A stretch of DNA of 64,000 bases from Ascoidea asiatica. Its lineage: Eukaryota; Ascomycota; Saccharomycetes; Ascoideales; Ascoideaceae. The notes under the pieces are model-generated. The model was not told where the DNA came from. It made no database searches and saw nothing but the letters and a program-made list of their open reading frames with translations. Position 1 is the first letter of the stretch, and each line of letters opens with the position of its first letter. The translations under genes were made by a program, and so were the position numbers. The DNA lies in assembly GCA_001600695.1 (NCBI GenBank), contig BCKQ01000003.1:930001-994000 (forward strand). Direction: 5' to 3'. This document shows, in pieces, positions 9,955 through 19,338 of this stretch.

Positions 9955-10432
9955 GACCCAGATCCGGAAGCAGACCCATCAAAAACTGTTGCCACAACTG
10001 CCACAACTGCCATACCATCCTCAACTTCTGGTCCCGGTGCCTTTTGTGTTCTCGCTCAGTTGTCAGGCTCTTTGGCTTCTGATATCATTTTCCTCTTTCT
10101 TTTCCTTTTACTTTTCCTTTTACTTTTCCATCTTCAGCTTCTTTCAATCAGTTGACTAAACGCCTGCTGTTTAAAGAAAATGTTAACCGCCAATATCAGT
10201 AACTAAGGTTAAAGTGGTATACTTAATTATTTCTTTACTTCTTTTTATCTATATACCTTCAAAGCTAATATTCTTCCAAATTTTTTTTTTTAATCAAGTT
10301 ACAAGGAAAATGATATGAATGATTATAATTTATGATAGTAACCATATTAATTGCTATATATATATAAAAAAAAAAAATTTGTTGATTGTTGTTAACTCCT
10401 CTTTCTTTTAGCTTTATTTTTAAGTCTTTGCT
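9955..10432. promoter_or_regulatory. PRP46 3' flank and promoter of the spliced RRM gene
   Basis: 478 bases. The first 200 are unusually GC-rich for this genome and continue the composition of the PRP46 3' end. AGACCCA occurs at 9954-9960 and again at 9972-9978. Around 10090-10135 is a CTTTTCC/CTTTTCCTTTTA polypyrimidine run, and around 10355-10380 a TA run followed by a poly-A tract. The promoter role is inferred from position. Confidence 0.5.
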
Positions 10433-11857
10433 ATGTTTCGTCAGTTAACTGTTGTCGAGGGTGAAATAAATAAATCAAACGAAGTTGCTTCATTATCTCT
10501 AGACAAAAAAGACAATCAATTAATTTCAAATTTACCTTCTATTCCAAATGGGCCTCAGATCTATTCAAAATCTGCTTCAATTCGCCCTTCTAGTCGTTCT
10601 AGAATTCTCTCATTATCGAGTTTATTAGGTGATTCAAATTCAAAATCAAAACCTGAAAAATTAGGTATAAGAAGATTAGCAAGATCTTATACAAAAACTC
10701 TTGCAAACTGGATGGATAATTCAAATAATATTAATACTTTAGCTCCAATATCAACTAATGATATGAATGAATCAAAAAATGTGATAAAAATTTTAAATTA
10801 TGCTCCAGATTCAAATAATATAAATTTAAAAAATCAAAATTCAATCAAAAAAGATTTCAATAAACTTGATATAAAAGGTGTTGAAAACTCTTGTTTGGTT
10901 CCAAATTCGAATATATCTAATATAGCTCCTTTAAATAATAGAGATATTGAAAATGATCAAAAAATAAAACTAACTAAAAATTTAGAAAAAAATAATTCTT
11001 ATAGAAAATTAGGTTCAAGAGATTTAACAAAAAATGAAAATTTATCAAATAAAATACTATTATTTGATAAACCTTGTATGAATAACTTAACTTTTTATTA
11101 TCCTTCTTTCTTTTTTTTTGCTTTTTGTTTTAAGCATATTTACTAATATTCAATGATAGCCAATGGAATTTCAAAACCTTATAACCTTGGTGGTAGAAGA
11201 GTTGTAATAATTAATGATTTACCTCCTAATACAGGTTTGAATAGTCTTCTTTCTCATATATGTGGTGGTCCTCTTGAACGAATTTCTGTTTATTCAGATA
11301 ATAATAATAATAATGGAAACTCTCAATTAATAAAGGCTGTCAAACTAAATTATATCTTTCCAAAAGATGCTATTTGTTTTATGAATTATAGTTTGACTGG
11401 TTTATTTGTTGTTAGCGGTAAAAATTTGAAACCAGAATGGGCTTCTAGAGAAATTTATGATTCTGAAGATACTGAAACTTATTTTCATAAACCAATTTCT
11501 CCAAGTTTAATTTCTCAAATCAACTCAGGTGCAAGAAGATGTCTTATAATCAAAAAACAAATATTTGGAAGAAATTCTTCTAATTCTGGAAGACATTATC
11601 CTTCACCGAAATCTCATTATTCGGATCTTGATATTGAAGATATTAAAACTGATTTTGGAAGATATGGTTCAATTTTTGATATTGTTCCTGTCGTTTCTAG
11701 AAAATTATGTGTTTCAATCAATTATTATGATATTCGTGCTGCAATTTTAGCCAAACAAGAATTTGAAAACTATAATACTTTATTTGGTAAAAAATATCAA
11801 GAATGGAATATTTGGTATGGAAAAGATACAACTGATAAGAGCTGCATTCCTCTTTAA
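10433..11857 (+). CDS. spliced gene for a protein with two RRM-like segments
   Basis: Two open frames (10433-11146 and 11153-11857) look separate but join by one intron. Exon 1 is 10433-11075, the intron 11076-11159, exon 2 is 11160-11857. The splice keeps the frame and creates ...LLFDKP-S-NGISKPYNLGG..., removing an implausible Phe-rich tail (FYYPSFFFFAFCF) from the first frame. The 446-residue product has a disordered Ser/Asn-rich N-terminal half, then an RRM-like segment beginning RRVVIINDLPPNTGLNSLL (about 227-305) and a second beginning ARRCLIIKKQ with LDIEDIKTDFGRYGSIFDI (about 340-430), ending WYGKDTTDKSCIPL. It is probably an RNA-binding protein. I do not recognise a specific orthologue, and the RRM calls rest on pattern only. 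Confidence 0.78.
11076..11159 (+). other. spliceosomal intron, 84 bp
   Basis: The 5' splice site is GTATGA, a branch-like TACTAAT lies at 11141-11147, and the 3' splice site is ATAG at 11156-11159, twelve bases after the branch motif. A T-rich tract sits before the branch. The intron contains in-frame stops, and its removal fuses the two flanking frames. Confidence 0.85.
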
Positions 11858-12172
11858 TAACTATTTTTCCTTTTTTTTATACTGATAATAATAATAACAT
11901 TAAAAATTTCCAAAAAATTTACTTTTTATATATTATATTATGAAAGCAATATTTATATTCAAATAAAAAATAAAAGTATTTACATAACACATTTAACTCG
12001 TAAGATAAATATTTAATTAACTTTTAATTGAGGAGCTAGTTCTTTTTAAACTGATTGTCAGCTCGTTTTTTATCTTGATGATATACTGTATATATATACA
12101 TATGATAACCAATTTTTTCTAAAATGCTTTATTGAACGATTTATTTACAAGATAATTTACTTTAAAAATGAT
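11858..12172. other. convergent 3' flanks of RRM gene and COX16
   Basis: 315 bases between two converging genes, with T-runs just after 11857 and a TA run at about 12089-12104 that could act as yeast efficiency elements for 3'-end formation. No gene is seen. Confidence 0.5.
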
Positions 12173-12532
12173 TTACCAAACATTTTCAGATTCTCCTTCT
12201 AATCTTTTTACCCTTACAGGTTCCCAATCTTCTTCAGCTAATCCTTGTAATTTATAATATTCCTCTTTTAAATCAACTTGTCTTTTTTCTTTATTCAAAT
12301 TAATAATATCTTTATCATCTAATTCTTGTAATTGTCTATCTCTCCTTTCAAATCTAACTGCTGTAAAATCACTTAAAGCATATGATCCATATGCCATTAA
12401 TGTTAAAAATGGTAATCCATATAATAAAAATGGATGTTTTTTTAAATTTTTTTTGATTATCCCACTAAATGACTTCTCATATCTTAATCTTTGTGATGCT
12501 GTTAAAAATTTTTTTGTTCCAAATACTCCCAT
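12173..12532 (-). CDS. COX16: cytochrome c oxidase assembly protein Cox16
   Basis: A 119-residue mitochondrial inner-membrane protein needed to assemble cytochrome c oxidase. It starts MGVFGTKKFLTASQRLRYEKSF. One membrane segment lies at about residues 33-55 (HPFLLYGLPFLTLMAYGSYAL), followed by the conserved FTAVRFERRDRQ and the C-terminal WEPVRVKRLEGESENVW. Length matches the yeast protein almost exactly. It is head-to-head with TIM9 across 340 bases, so two nuclear genes for mitochondrial inner-membrane or intermembrane-space proteins share a promoter region. Confidence 0.95.
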   Translation of the reverse strand: MGVFGTKKFLTASQRLRYEKSFSGIIKKNLKKHPFLLYGLPFLTLMAYGSYALSDFTAVRFERRDRQLQELDDKDIINLNKEKRQVDLKEEYYKLQGLAEEDWEPVRVKRLEGESENVW

Positions 12533-12872
12533 TATTCAAATTCAAAAAACTTATCAGTTTTAATTAGAGCCATTTCTATTAAAATAAATAATTAAAATTA
12601 AAATTGAAAATGATTTTGGTTAATTTTATTTTTCTATATTCATTTTCAAACCCCGTGTATTTGGGGTCTGTTTTAGGGGGGTCTGGCTAATGATCTCAGT
12701 TTTTTAATAATAAGTTTGATATTTCAAGAGATCCTTCTTAACTATGGGAATATCAAACTTTTAACGTTAAACTAAATAAGGAAAGCATTAGAAATATAAA
12801 AATTCAGACAATAAAGCTGTTTGATTATATTACAAATGCTATTAAAAAAAGAGTAAAGTCATCCTAATAACA
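12533..12872. promoter_or_regulatory. divergent COX16/TIM9 promoter with two GGGGTCT copies
   Basis: 340 bases. A GC-rich island at about 12648-12690 contains ACCCCGTG and, in the same orientation, GGGGTCT at 12663-12669 and 12678-12684. These resemble the TGGGTCT motif seen in other islands of this window. The shared-promoter role is inferred from gene order. Confidence 0.55.
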
Positions 12873-13280
12873 ATGAATCAGCTAAATTCAAAGGAAGCTA
12901 AAGAATTTGAATTACTAATAGAAGTAAAAAAACAGAGGGATTTCATGAATGTAAGTAATGACCCCATTGATTACTATGGGCTCACTTTTTTTTGTCATAT
13001 TAGATGAAGTTTAATCAATTCAAAGTTGTAATTCTTTACTAATAATAAAACATTTAAATTTATTTTTTATTCTTGTTTATCATAATTTTAGTTATATGCA
13101 ACTACTGTGGAAAGATGTTATACAGATTGTGTTAATGATTTTACTTCAAAAGGATTAACTGAAAAAGAAGAAGGTTGTATTGAAAGATGTGCAGATAAAT
13201 TGATAAAACATAGTGAAAAAGTTGGTAAAAAATTTCAAGAAGAGCAAGCTGCAATGGAGAAATTACAATATGGAAGTTAG
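12873..13280 (+). CDS. TIM9: small TIM chaperone Tim9, with one intron
   Basis: An 88-residue intermembrane-space chaperone that, with Tim10, escorts hydrophobic precursors to the TIM22 carrier translocase. Exon 1 is 12873-12950 (26 codons, [20 protein letters not shown]...DFMN), the intron 12951-13091, exon 2 is 13092-13280 ([17 protein letters not shown]...). The product has the twin CX3C motif of small Tims at C35/C39 and C55/C59, separated by 15 residues, and the Tim9-type ends KKFQEEQAA. The two halves are too short or split to stand out as open frames, but together they match Tim9 along the full length. Identity is secure; the splice sites are read from consensus and the perfect protein continuity. 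Confidence 0.95.
12951..13091 (+). other. spliceosomal intron in TIM9, 141 bp
   Basis: The 5' splice site is GTAAGT directly after the Asn26 codon (phase 0). A TACTAAT branch-like motif is at 13037-13043, and the intron ends TTTTAG at 13086-13091. Splicing yields an uninterrupted Tim9 sequence. Confidence 0.9.
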
Positions 13281-13906
13281 AAAAACAGATGTAAATAGTG
13301 AAAGTTTTTTTTTTCAACTTTTCCAAGTTAAACTAAATATGTAAAATAGAAGAAATTATTACCGTAATTAAATATATTAATCGATTCAATTAATGAATTT
13401 GAGCTTTATATAAAAAGAGAGAAAAAAAATATTAGCACTGTATTCAAGAAAAAAGAGCATTAAAAAACAGAATAACTTTGAAAGTAATGATATAAATGTA
13501 CATGATAGAATAAGATAACAAATAATTGGAAATACCAAATTAAAAATGATTTTAAAAAATCGAAAGCTAAAAAAAGAAAAAAAATTTGATGTCTTTATAT
13601 TTATCTTTTCTTTTCTTATAATAAACCGGAATGCATAACTCAATATGAAAAAAAAAGACTTTTGTGAAGAGAATTTTTAATAGGTATGAAATATCTTTAT
13701 AATTTATTCACTTTATTTTTTTGTTTTTTTTGAAGATTTGGGTATGCAAAATGATTGATTGAGAAAAAAAATATGAAGATAAACAAGAAAAAGTTCAAAA
13801 GAGAATAATTAACAGAAGTTGGATATGGTACATAACAGTTTAGTTTTATTTTAAATTAAAAAAAAAAAGCATTAATCATATAAGGAAATTTTTTTTGTGA
13901 TACAAT
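13281..13906. other. convergent 3' flanks of TIM9 and the Myb gene
   Basis: 626 bases, very AT-rich, with poly-A runs at about 13858-13869 and many A-rich stretches. A minus-strand frame at 13386-13643 encodes only a Phe/Ile/Leu-rich string with no recognisable features and is most likely chance. No RNA gene is seen. Confidence 0.5.
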
Positions 13907-16801
13907 TTAATCTAATAAATTAGCGATAGAAATTTTTCTTCTATTCTGATCCATCTTTTTTGATTCCGCAGTTTTTTTTTGCCTTTCTTGATTTAGATTC
14001 TCCTGAGATTGATTATTCATTGTAGCATCTCTTACAGGATCAAATTTTGGAGGTTTAGCATTTACATTTTGAGCAGTTACACTTTGAGGGTCTACATTTT
14101 GAGAACTCACATTTTGAGAATTCACATTCTGAGGATTTATATTTTGAGAATTTACATTCTGAGAATTTATATTCTGAGTATTTATATTCTGAGTATTTTC
14201 ACTTGGATTAAAATGTGGATCAACACTACCATAATTTATTGGTTTTGAATAACTTGTTGATTCTTGATTAGCAGAATAATTGATATCAGTTCTGAAAGGA
14301 GCTAAGTTTGAATAAGAAGGTGTTTTGAAAGTTTGATTAGGATTAGGATTAGGATTAGGATCATTCGAAAATTTAGATTCTTTTGGAGAATGATTGAAAG
14401 AAAAATTAAATCCCATAAACGGTGATGGTTTTATAGGCGCTAAACTCGAAGGTTTATAAATATTTGATGAATTAATGTCATTAATATTTTTATTAGTTGG
14501 AGCAGAAGAAATAGATGGACCAGAAAAAGAAAAGCTTTGTTTAAATAATCCTGATTTTGCAGAAAAATTTGGAGGAGAAGTATAAGATTGCAGAGAAGGT
14601 AATTTAATTTCAGAGGGTGGATTATAATCATTTTGAATATTTGTTGAAGAAGAAAATGGAGAAATTTTAGTTTTATTTAAATTATGAATTAAAGGTTGAT
14701 TTTGATTAACTGGACCTGAAATTGAATATCTTTGAGTCAGATAATTATCAGAATTTAAATGACCTGGGAAATAATCCGGAGCAATTGAAGCTCTTCTTGA
14801 ATCAGGATCATAATCATTTGACATAACAGTAATTGAATTAGTACGTGAGCTTATTGCAGGATTATATCTTTGAGATTGAAGTAAAGATTGAGGTTGATGT
14901 GATTGTTGTGGGGGTGGATGTTGTAAATTAGTTAATGGAATATTTGTATTTAAATGAGTATTATATTGAGTAGATTGTGAATTTTGAAAATATTTAGAAT
15001 TAATATTTGTTGGAACAGTTGCAGCTGAATGTCTTCTAAAAGTTTTTGGATCTTCAACTAATCTTCGTTTAGCGCTAGAAGTTTCTAATAAATTATTTGA
15101 ATTAGTATTGAAATCTTTATCTTGATTAAAATTATAATTTATATTAGTATTCAAATTAGAGCTTGTATTTGTAAAGTTTTGATTATTATGTTGATTAGTA
15201 TTTTGATTTTGATTATAAATTGTAGAAATATTATCATTTTTTCTTAATTCCATTGAACTTCTACTTGAATATAATCTATTTGTATATGAAGGTAATTTTT
15301 TTGGAATATTTTGATTTATGATTGAATCTTGATGATTTTTAGAAGAAGATGGAATATTAGAGGATGAAAATGAATTATCATTTTGAAAATTTTGAATAGA
15401 AGTATGTTGTAAATTTGAAGGTATTTGAACTGGAATTGGAATTGGTATTGGAACTTGAATAGGAACAGGAACAGGAACATGAACAGGAATTGACATATCA
15501 TTTTCTGAAGGTATATAAGTATTTGATAATTGTGATGGACGACGAGTTACATAACGAGATTGTAATAAATGATGATTATCAGAAATTAAATGAGCATTTG
15601 GTGATAAATTTGACAGATTGGAAGTATTTGAAGCTGGATTATATGGATTTAAAGATGAAGGATTATTATTTATATTACTCATAGTATTTATATTATTTGG
15701 ATTATTTATAGTATTTATTGTATTTATTGTATTCATACTATTCATACTATTCATATTATTCATATTATTCATATTATTCATGCTATTCATATTATGTAAT
15801 TGTTGTTGCTGTTGTTGAAAGGGTTGTTGATGATGCTGTTGTTGCTGTTGTTGCTGTTGTTGTTGATTTATTGAAACTTGAGAAGCTCTTCTTCTTTTAT
15901 TAGCACCACCATTCCACCAATTTTTTATTGAATTATCAGATCTACCATTTAAATGTCTTGCAATTTCTGCCCATTTTTTACCATATCTTGCAACTAATTT
16001 TTCTATATGAACACCTTCTTCTGGAGTTATTGGAGTTTTATTTAAAGTTGGTTTTAAATTTTGATGATATCTTTCTCTACATTGTTTTGGAGTTCTAGTT
16101 TCTAATAATTTTGAAATTTGTACCCAATTTGAAGCACCATGAGATTTAATTAAATTCATAAGAGTTTCATCTTCAAAAGCAGACCATGGACCTCTTTTAG
16201 TTTGTGGTTGAATATGACTTGTATGACTATTTGTGAATTTTTTTTTCATATTACTATTTGTATTTGTCATATTATTATCATTAGATATATTTTGATTTGA
16301 AGATAAAGATGAAGATGAAGTAGCGCTAGGAATAGAAGATGAACATGAAGGAGCAGTGTGAGCAGTAGGAACAGGAATATGTTGTGTATGAGAAGGAGGA
16401 ATATTATTAATTGTTGGTAAAGAATTCTGATTCTGATTCTGATTCAAATTTGAAGGGTAATTATAATAAGAATCATGATAAGAGTCTTGATAAGAATCTT
16501 GATAGGAATCTTGATATGAATTTATAGGTACATTTGGAGGTATATTTTGATTTTGAGTAATAGATGAAGTTGAAGTTGAAGTTACATTAGATAATGAATT
16601 TGAAGAAGATTTATTTTTTAAAATATTTGTCTTATCTGATTTATTTGCAGTTAATAAAGAATTAGCTGGGGGTAATTTAGTTATTTGATTATGCATATTA
16701 TTATTATTATTATTATTATCATTATTATTATCATTATTATTATTATTTGAATTGGATTGAATTGGAGGTATATTTGGATTTAAATAATTATTGTAATTCA
16801 T
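13907..16801 (-). CDS. FlbD-like R2R3 Myb transcription factor
   Basis: A 964-residue nuclear regulator. Two Myb/SANT repeats lie at about residues 203-305: the first starts KRGPWSAFEDETLMNLIKSH and contains CRERYHQNLKP, the second runs ITPEEGVHIEKLVARYGKKW to NSIKNWWNGGANKRRR. This combination, especially KQCRERYHQNLKP and IKNWWNGG, is typical of fungal FlbD-type Mybs, which control development and conidiation in moulds. The rest is low complexity: poly-Asn, a Gln/His run (about 317-335), Met-Asn repeats, an alternating Val-Pro/Ile-Pro stretch, and a pentapeptide array of the form NVNSQ/NINSQ near the C-terminus. The last residues are RRKISIANLLD, a compact basic-hydrophobic end that may be a conserved interaction motif. 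About 2.5 kb of non-coding DNA lies upstream. Confidence 0.85.
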   Translation of the reverse strand: MNYNNYLNPNIPPIQSNSNNNNNDNNNDNNNNNNNMHNQITKLPPANSLLTANKSDKTNILKNKSSSNSLSNVTSTSTSSITQNQNIPPNVPINSYQDSYQDSYQDSYHDSYYNYPSNLNQNQNQNSLPTINNIPPSHTQHIPVPTAHTAPSCSSSIPSATSSSSLSSNQNISNDNNMTNTNSNMKKKFTNSHTSHIQPQTKRGPWSAFEDETLMNLIKSHGASNWVQISKLLETRTPKQCRERYHQNLKPTLNKTPITPEEGVHIEKLVARYGKKWAEIARHLNGRSDNSIKNWWNGGANKRRRASQVSINQQQQQQQQQQHHQQPFQQQQQQLHNMNSMNNMNNMNNMNSMNSMNTINTINTINNPNNINTMSNINNNPSSLNPYNPASNTSNLSNLSPNAHLISDNHHLLQSRYVTRRPSQLSNTYIPSENDMSIPVHVPVPVPIQVPIPIPIPVQIPSNLQHTSIQNFQNDNSFSSSNIPSSSKNHQDSIINQNIPKKLPSYTNRLYSSRSSMELRKNDNISTIYNQNQNTNQHNNQNFTNTSSNLNTNINYNFNQDKDFNTNSNNLLETSSAKRRLVEDPKTFRRHSAATVPTNINSKYFQNSQSTQYNTHLNTNIPLTNLQHPPPQQSHQPQSLLQSQRYNPAISSRTNSITVMSNDYDPDSRRASIAPDYFPGHLNSDNYLTQRYSISGPVNQNQPLIHNLNKTKISPFSSSTNIQNDYNPPSEIKLPSLQSYTSPPNFSAKSGLFKQSFSFSGPSISSAPTNKNINDINSSNIYKPSSLAPIKPSPFMGFNFSFNHSPKESKFSNDPNPNPNPNQTFKTPSYSNLAPFRTDINYSANQESTSYSKPINYGSVDPHFNPSENTQNINTQNINSQNVNSQNINPQNVNSQNVSSQNVDPQSVTAQNVNAKPPKFDPVRDATMNNQSQENLNQERQKKTAESKKMDQNRRKISIANLLD
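14058..14192 (-). repeat. coding 15-bp tandem repeat in the Myb gene
   Basis: About nine degenerate 15-base units encode pentapeptides such as NINTQ, NINSQ, NVNSQ, NINPQ and NVDPQ. The period shows in the DNA as repeated TTCTGAGAATTTATA-like strings. Such in-frame minisatellites change length readily. Confidence 0.8.
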
Positions 16802-17231
16802 ATTGAATAACGTTTTTTTATTTTAAATTGAAATCAAAATTTAAATCAAGAGTAATTGAGTTGAAAAGAATAAAACTACAAATTGATTGAAGAAAAAAAA
16901 AAATGATAGAAATAATTAAAAGAAAATAAGAGTAGATAATAGAAGAAAGAAAACAAAAGAAAAAAAAAAGCAGAATTAAAAATAAGGAATGATTATTGAT
17001 ATTATCTTATATTATGTTATATTATATTATATTATATTATATTATCTTTTTTTCTTATTATCTTAATATTAACTGAAATTAAATTATACTGAATTATATT
17101 ATTCTAATTTACAATCAAAGATATTTACTATAAACAATGTGAAAACGGAACTAGAATTGAAGTTAATAATCAATGAATAATAAATAATAAACAAATCTTA
17201 ACTCAGATTTGATTTAAATTGACTTTTAAAT

Positions 17232-17279
17232 CTTATAAATCTTATAAATCTTATAAATCTTATAAATCTTATAAATCTT
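17232..17279. repeat. 9-bp CTTATAAAT tandem repeat
   Basis: About 5.3 perfect head-to-tail copies of CTTATAAAT, ending in CTTTC. Each unit contains a TATAAA-like core, so the array is also a string of TATA-like elements. Confidence 0.9.
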
Positions 17280-18053
17280 TCAATTCTTTTATATATTTTT
17301 GAATATAGGTTTTTATTTATTTTTTAGTTTATGTATTGACAGTTTATTAATTGAATATTTGAATGATAATTTGAATGATTATTTAATAAGCAGGTATGAA
17401 ATATAATTACAATTAGATCAATTTTACTTATTAAACTGATTTAATAAAGAATTTTTTAAAGAATATTGGTAGTTAGAATTGATAGTAATTTGGATAGTGA
17501 AATTGATAGTAAATATAATAGTAAAATTGATAGGAAATTGAAATTGAATGATAAAAAATGAATATAAATTTAAAAATGAGTATTAAAATGATGTTAAAAT
17601 AATGTTAAAAGTATATTAAAATGATTTTAATATGGAATTTAATATGTATTTGGATGGTGGTTTAATTGAGCAGTGAGAAAACAGCAGAAAATGAAAGAAA
17701 TTTGAAAATGAAATGAATGAAAGAAAAGTGAGTGTACATAGAAGAAAATAAAGAAAAGTAGTGTGGTGTGGTGTGGTGTGGTGTGGTGCAATTGGGGGCA
17801 GACTATCGCAGCAGATAGTACGCGAGGAAGAAGTTTAAATCCAGTGGCAGCTGAGCCGGTGAATAAGTCGGGTTAAATAAATCACAGCGGTAACGTTTAA
17901 AGCTACAGCAGAAGTAAAAATCAGATTTAAGAGGCTAACACAGAGACTAACAAAAACTACTGAAGTCTCTGAGGTTTCAGATGTCGGCGGATTGTGAGGT
18001 AAGAAGTCTGAGGTGGGAAGTGAGAGAAATATAACATTAGTGTTAACATCGTA

Positions 18054-18103
18054 TTGCAGTTGCAGTTGCAGTTGCAGTTGCAGTTGCAGAGGAAGAGGAA
18101 GAG
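18054..18103. repeat. TTGCAG hexamer array followed by AGGAAG units
   Basis: Six TTGCAG copies run directly into two to three AGGAAG copies. On the minus strand the hexamer would read CTGCAA (Leu-Gln), but no gene is supported. Confidence 0.85.
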
Positions 18104-19119
18104 GCAAAAGCAGATGGCCATGGTTTATGAAAGAAATGAGAATATTCGAGCTGTTTGCAATATTGCTACTTTATTTCTATTTACTTTAGTTTACTGAGCT
18201 TCAATACCGTTTATATTTAACTTTACTGGGATCTTGTCGGTTATTTGTTCAAACAAAGAGTTACAAGACTGAATGAATGGACAAATCCAGATTCATTTGA
18301 AACTTGAAATGTGGGAGATTTGACCACAAAAGCAATAAAAACAATGCAATGACTTTTCCGTGGTGGAGATTACTGTAATTTTACTGTAATTTTACTGTAA
18401 TTTTTTTCTAAGATTGCTTTCTCTTCAGAAACCGCACAAACAGGAAAAGATTGAAAAAGCACATGAAGAAACAAAGCAGTACCGTATTTTTGGTTTTCGT
18501 TTATAAATCCCCCCCCCCCTGCTTTGAGTAATTTCCGAAAAACCCGTTTTCGGTTCAATTTATATACAGTATGTATGTGAATTCCGTTTTTTAAAGGTGT
18601 TTCAAATAGTAATAAATTGGCAGGAATAACTTACGTTTTAATACCGTAGTTTAGTTTAGTTTTAAATTCAATTTAATCCCAAAATTATATGAAAACAGTT
18701 GGTTCCATAGACTAAAGTTAGGACTAACGTTATTTAAATACCACAATTTACGGTATCACCACCAATATATCACTTACCATATTTTTCCTTATTTTCTACT
18801 GTAAATTACAATCTCTAACATTAATATATGAAAAAAAAAGAATTTTAATAGTAGTAACCGATATATTTAATATACATGAAAATATAATTTAGAAGCTAAA
18901 TAAGTAAATAATTTATTAATATTATTAAAAATGATTGATTTATAAAAAAAAATAATTTATAAAAAAAATAATTGACAAAAACATATGTGAAAAATAAAAC
19001 CGGATTATTTAAAGTAGGAACAAGAAACAACAAAATACATACAAAATAATAAAAACTAAATAAATAAATAAAAAAATATTAAATAAATGCCCTTGCAATA
19101 ATAAAAATAAAAACAATTG

Positions 19120-19152
<33 letters not shown>

Positions 19153-19338
19153 CCTTAGCCAAATTATTACATGAAATGAAAATATAACCCACCAATATAC
19201 TTTTGTTGTTTGTTTTCTTCATATTTCCTTTATACCTTAAAATATTTATAACTTTTTTTTTTTTTTTTTCTTCTTTTCTTTTCTTTTTAAAAGCTAAAGA
19301 ATTTAATAATAATAATAATAATAATAATGATTATTAAT

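Larger units (their letters stand above)
16802..19338. promoter_or_regulatory. 2.5-kb non-coding region upstream of the Myb gene
   Basis: The interval lies 5' of the Myb gene and 3' of the Fig1-like gene. It contains ATATT-type tandem repeats (about 16998-17046), five copies of a 9-base CTTATAAAT unit (17232-17279), a GTGTG pentamer run (17761-17788), six TTGCAG hexamers followed by AGGAAG units (about 18054-18103), three 11-base TTACTGTAATT units (about 18370-18402), a run of nine C (about 18509-18518) and long A/T tracts near 18830-19280. A GC-richer island spans about 17755-18110. I see no supported gene; minus-strand frames here read repeats (LPLQLQLQLQ). A long upstream region is common for developmental regulators in yeasts. 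Confidence 0.55.

Noticed and set aside
13386-13643. Minus-strand 85-codon hydrophobic frame after TIM9.
   Set aside because: Phe/Ile/Leu-rich composition is what AT-rich non-coding DNA gives; it overlaps only 3' flanks and has no recognisable motif.
17835-18107. Minus-strand frame with LPLQLQLQLQ.
   Set aside because: It begins in a hexamer microsatellite and shows no domain or normal composition afterwards.
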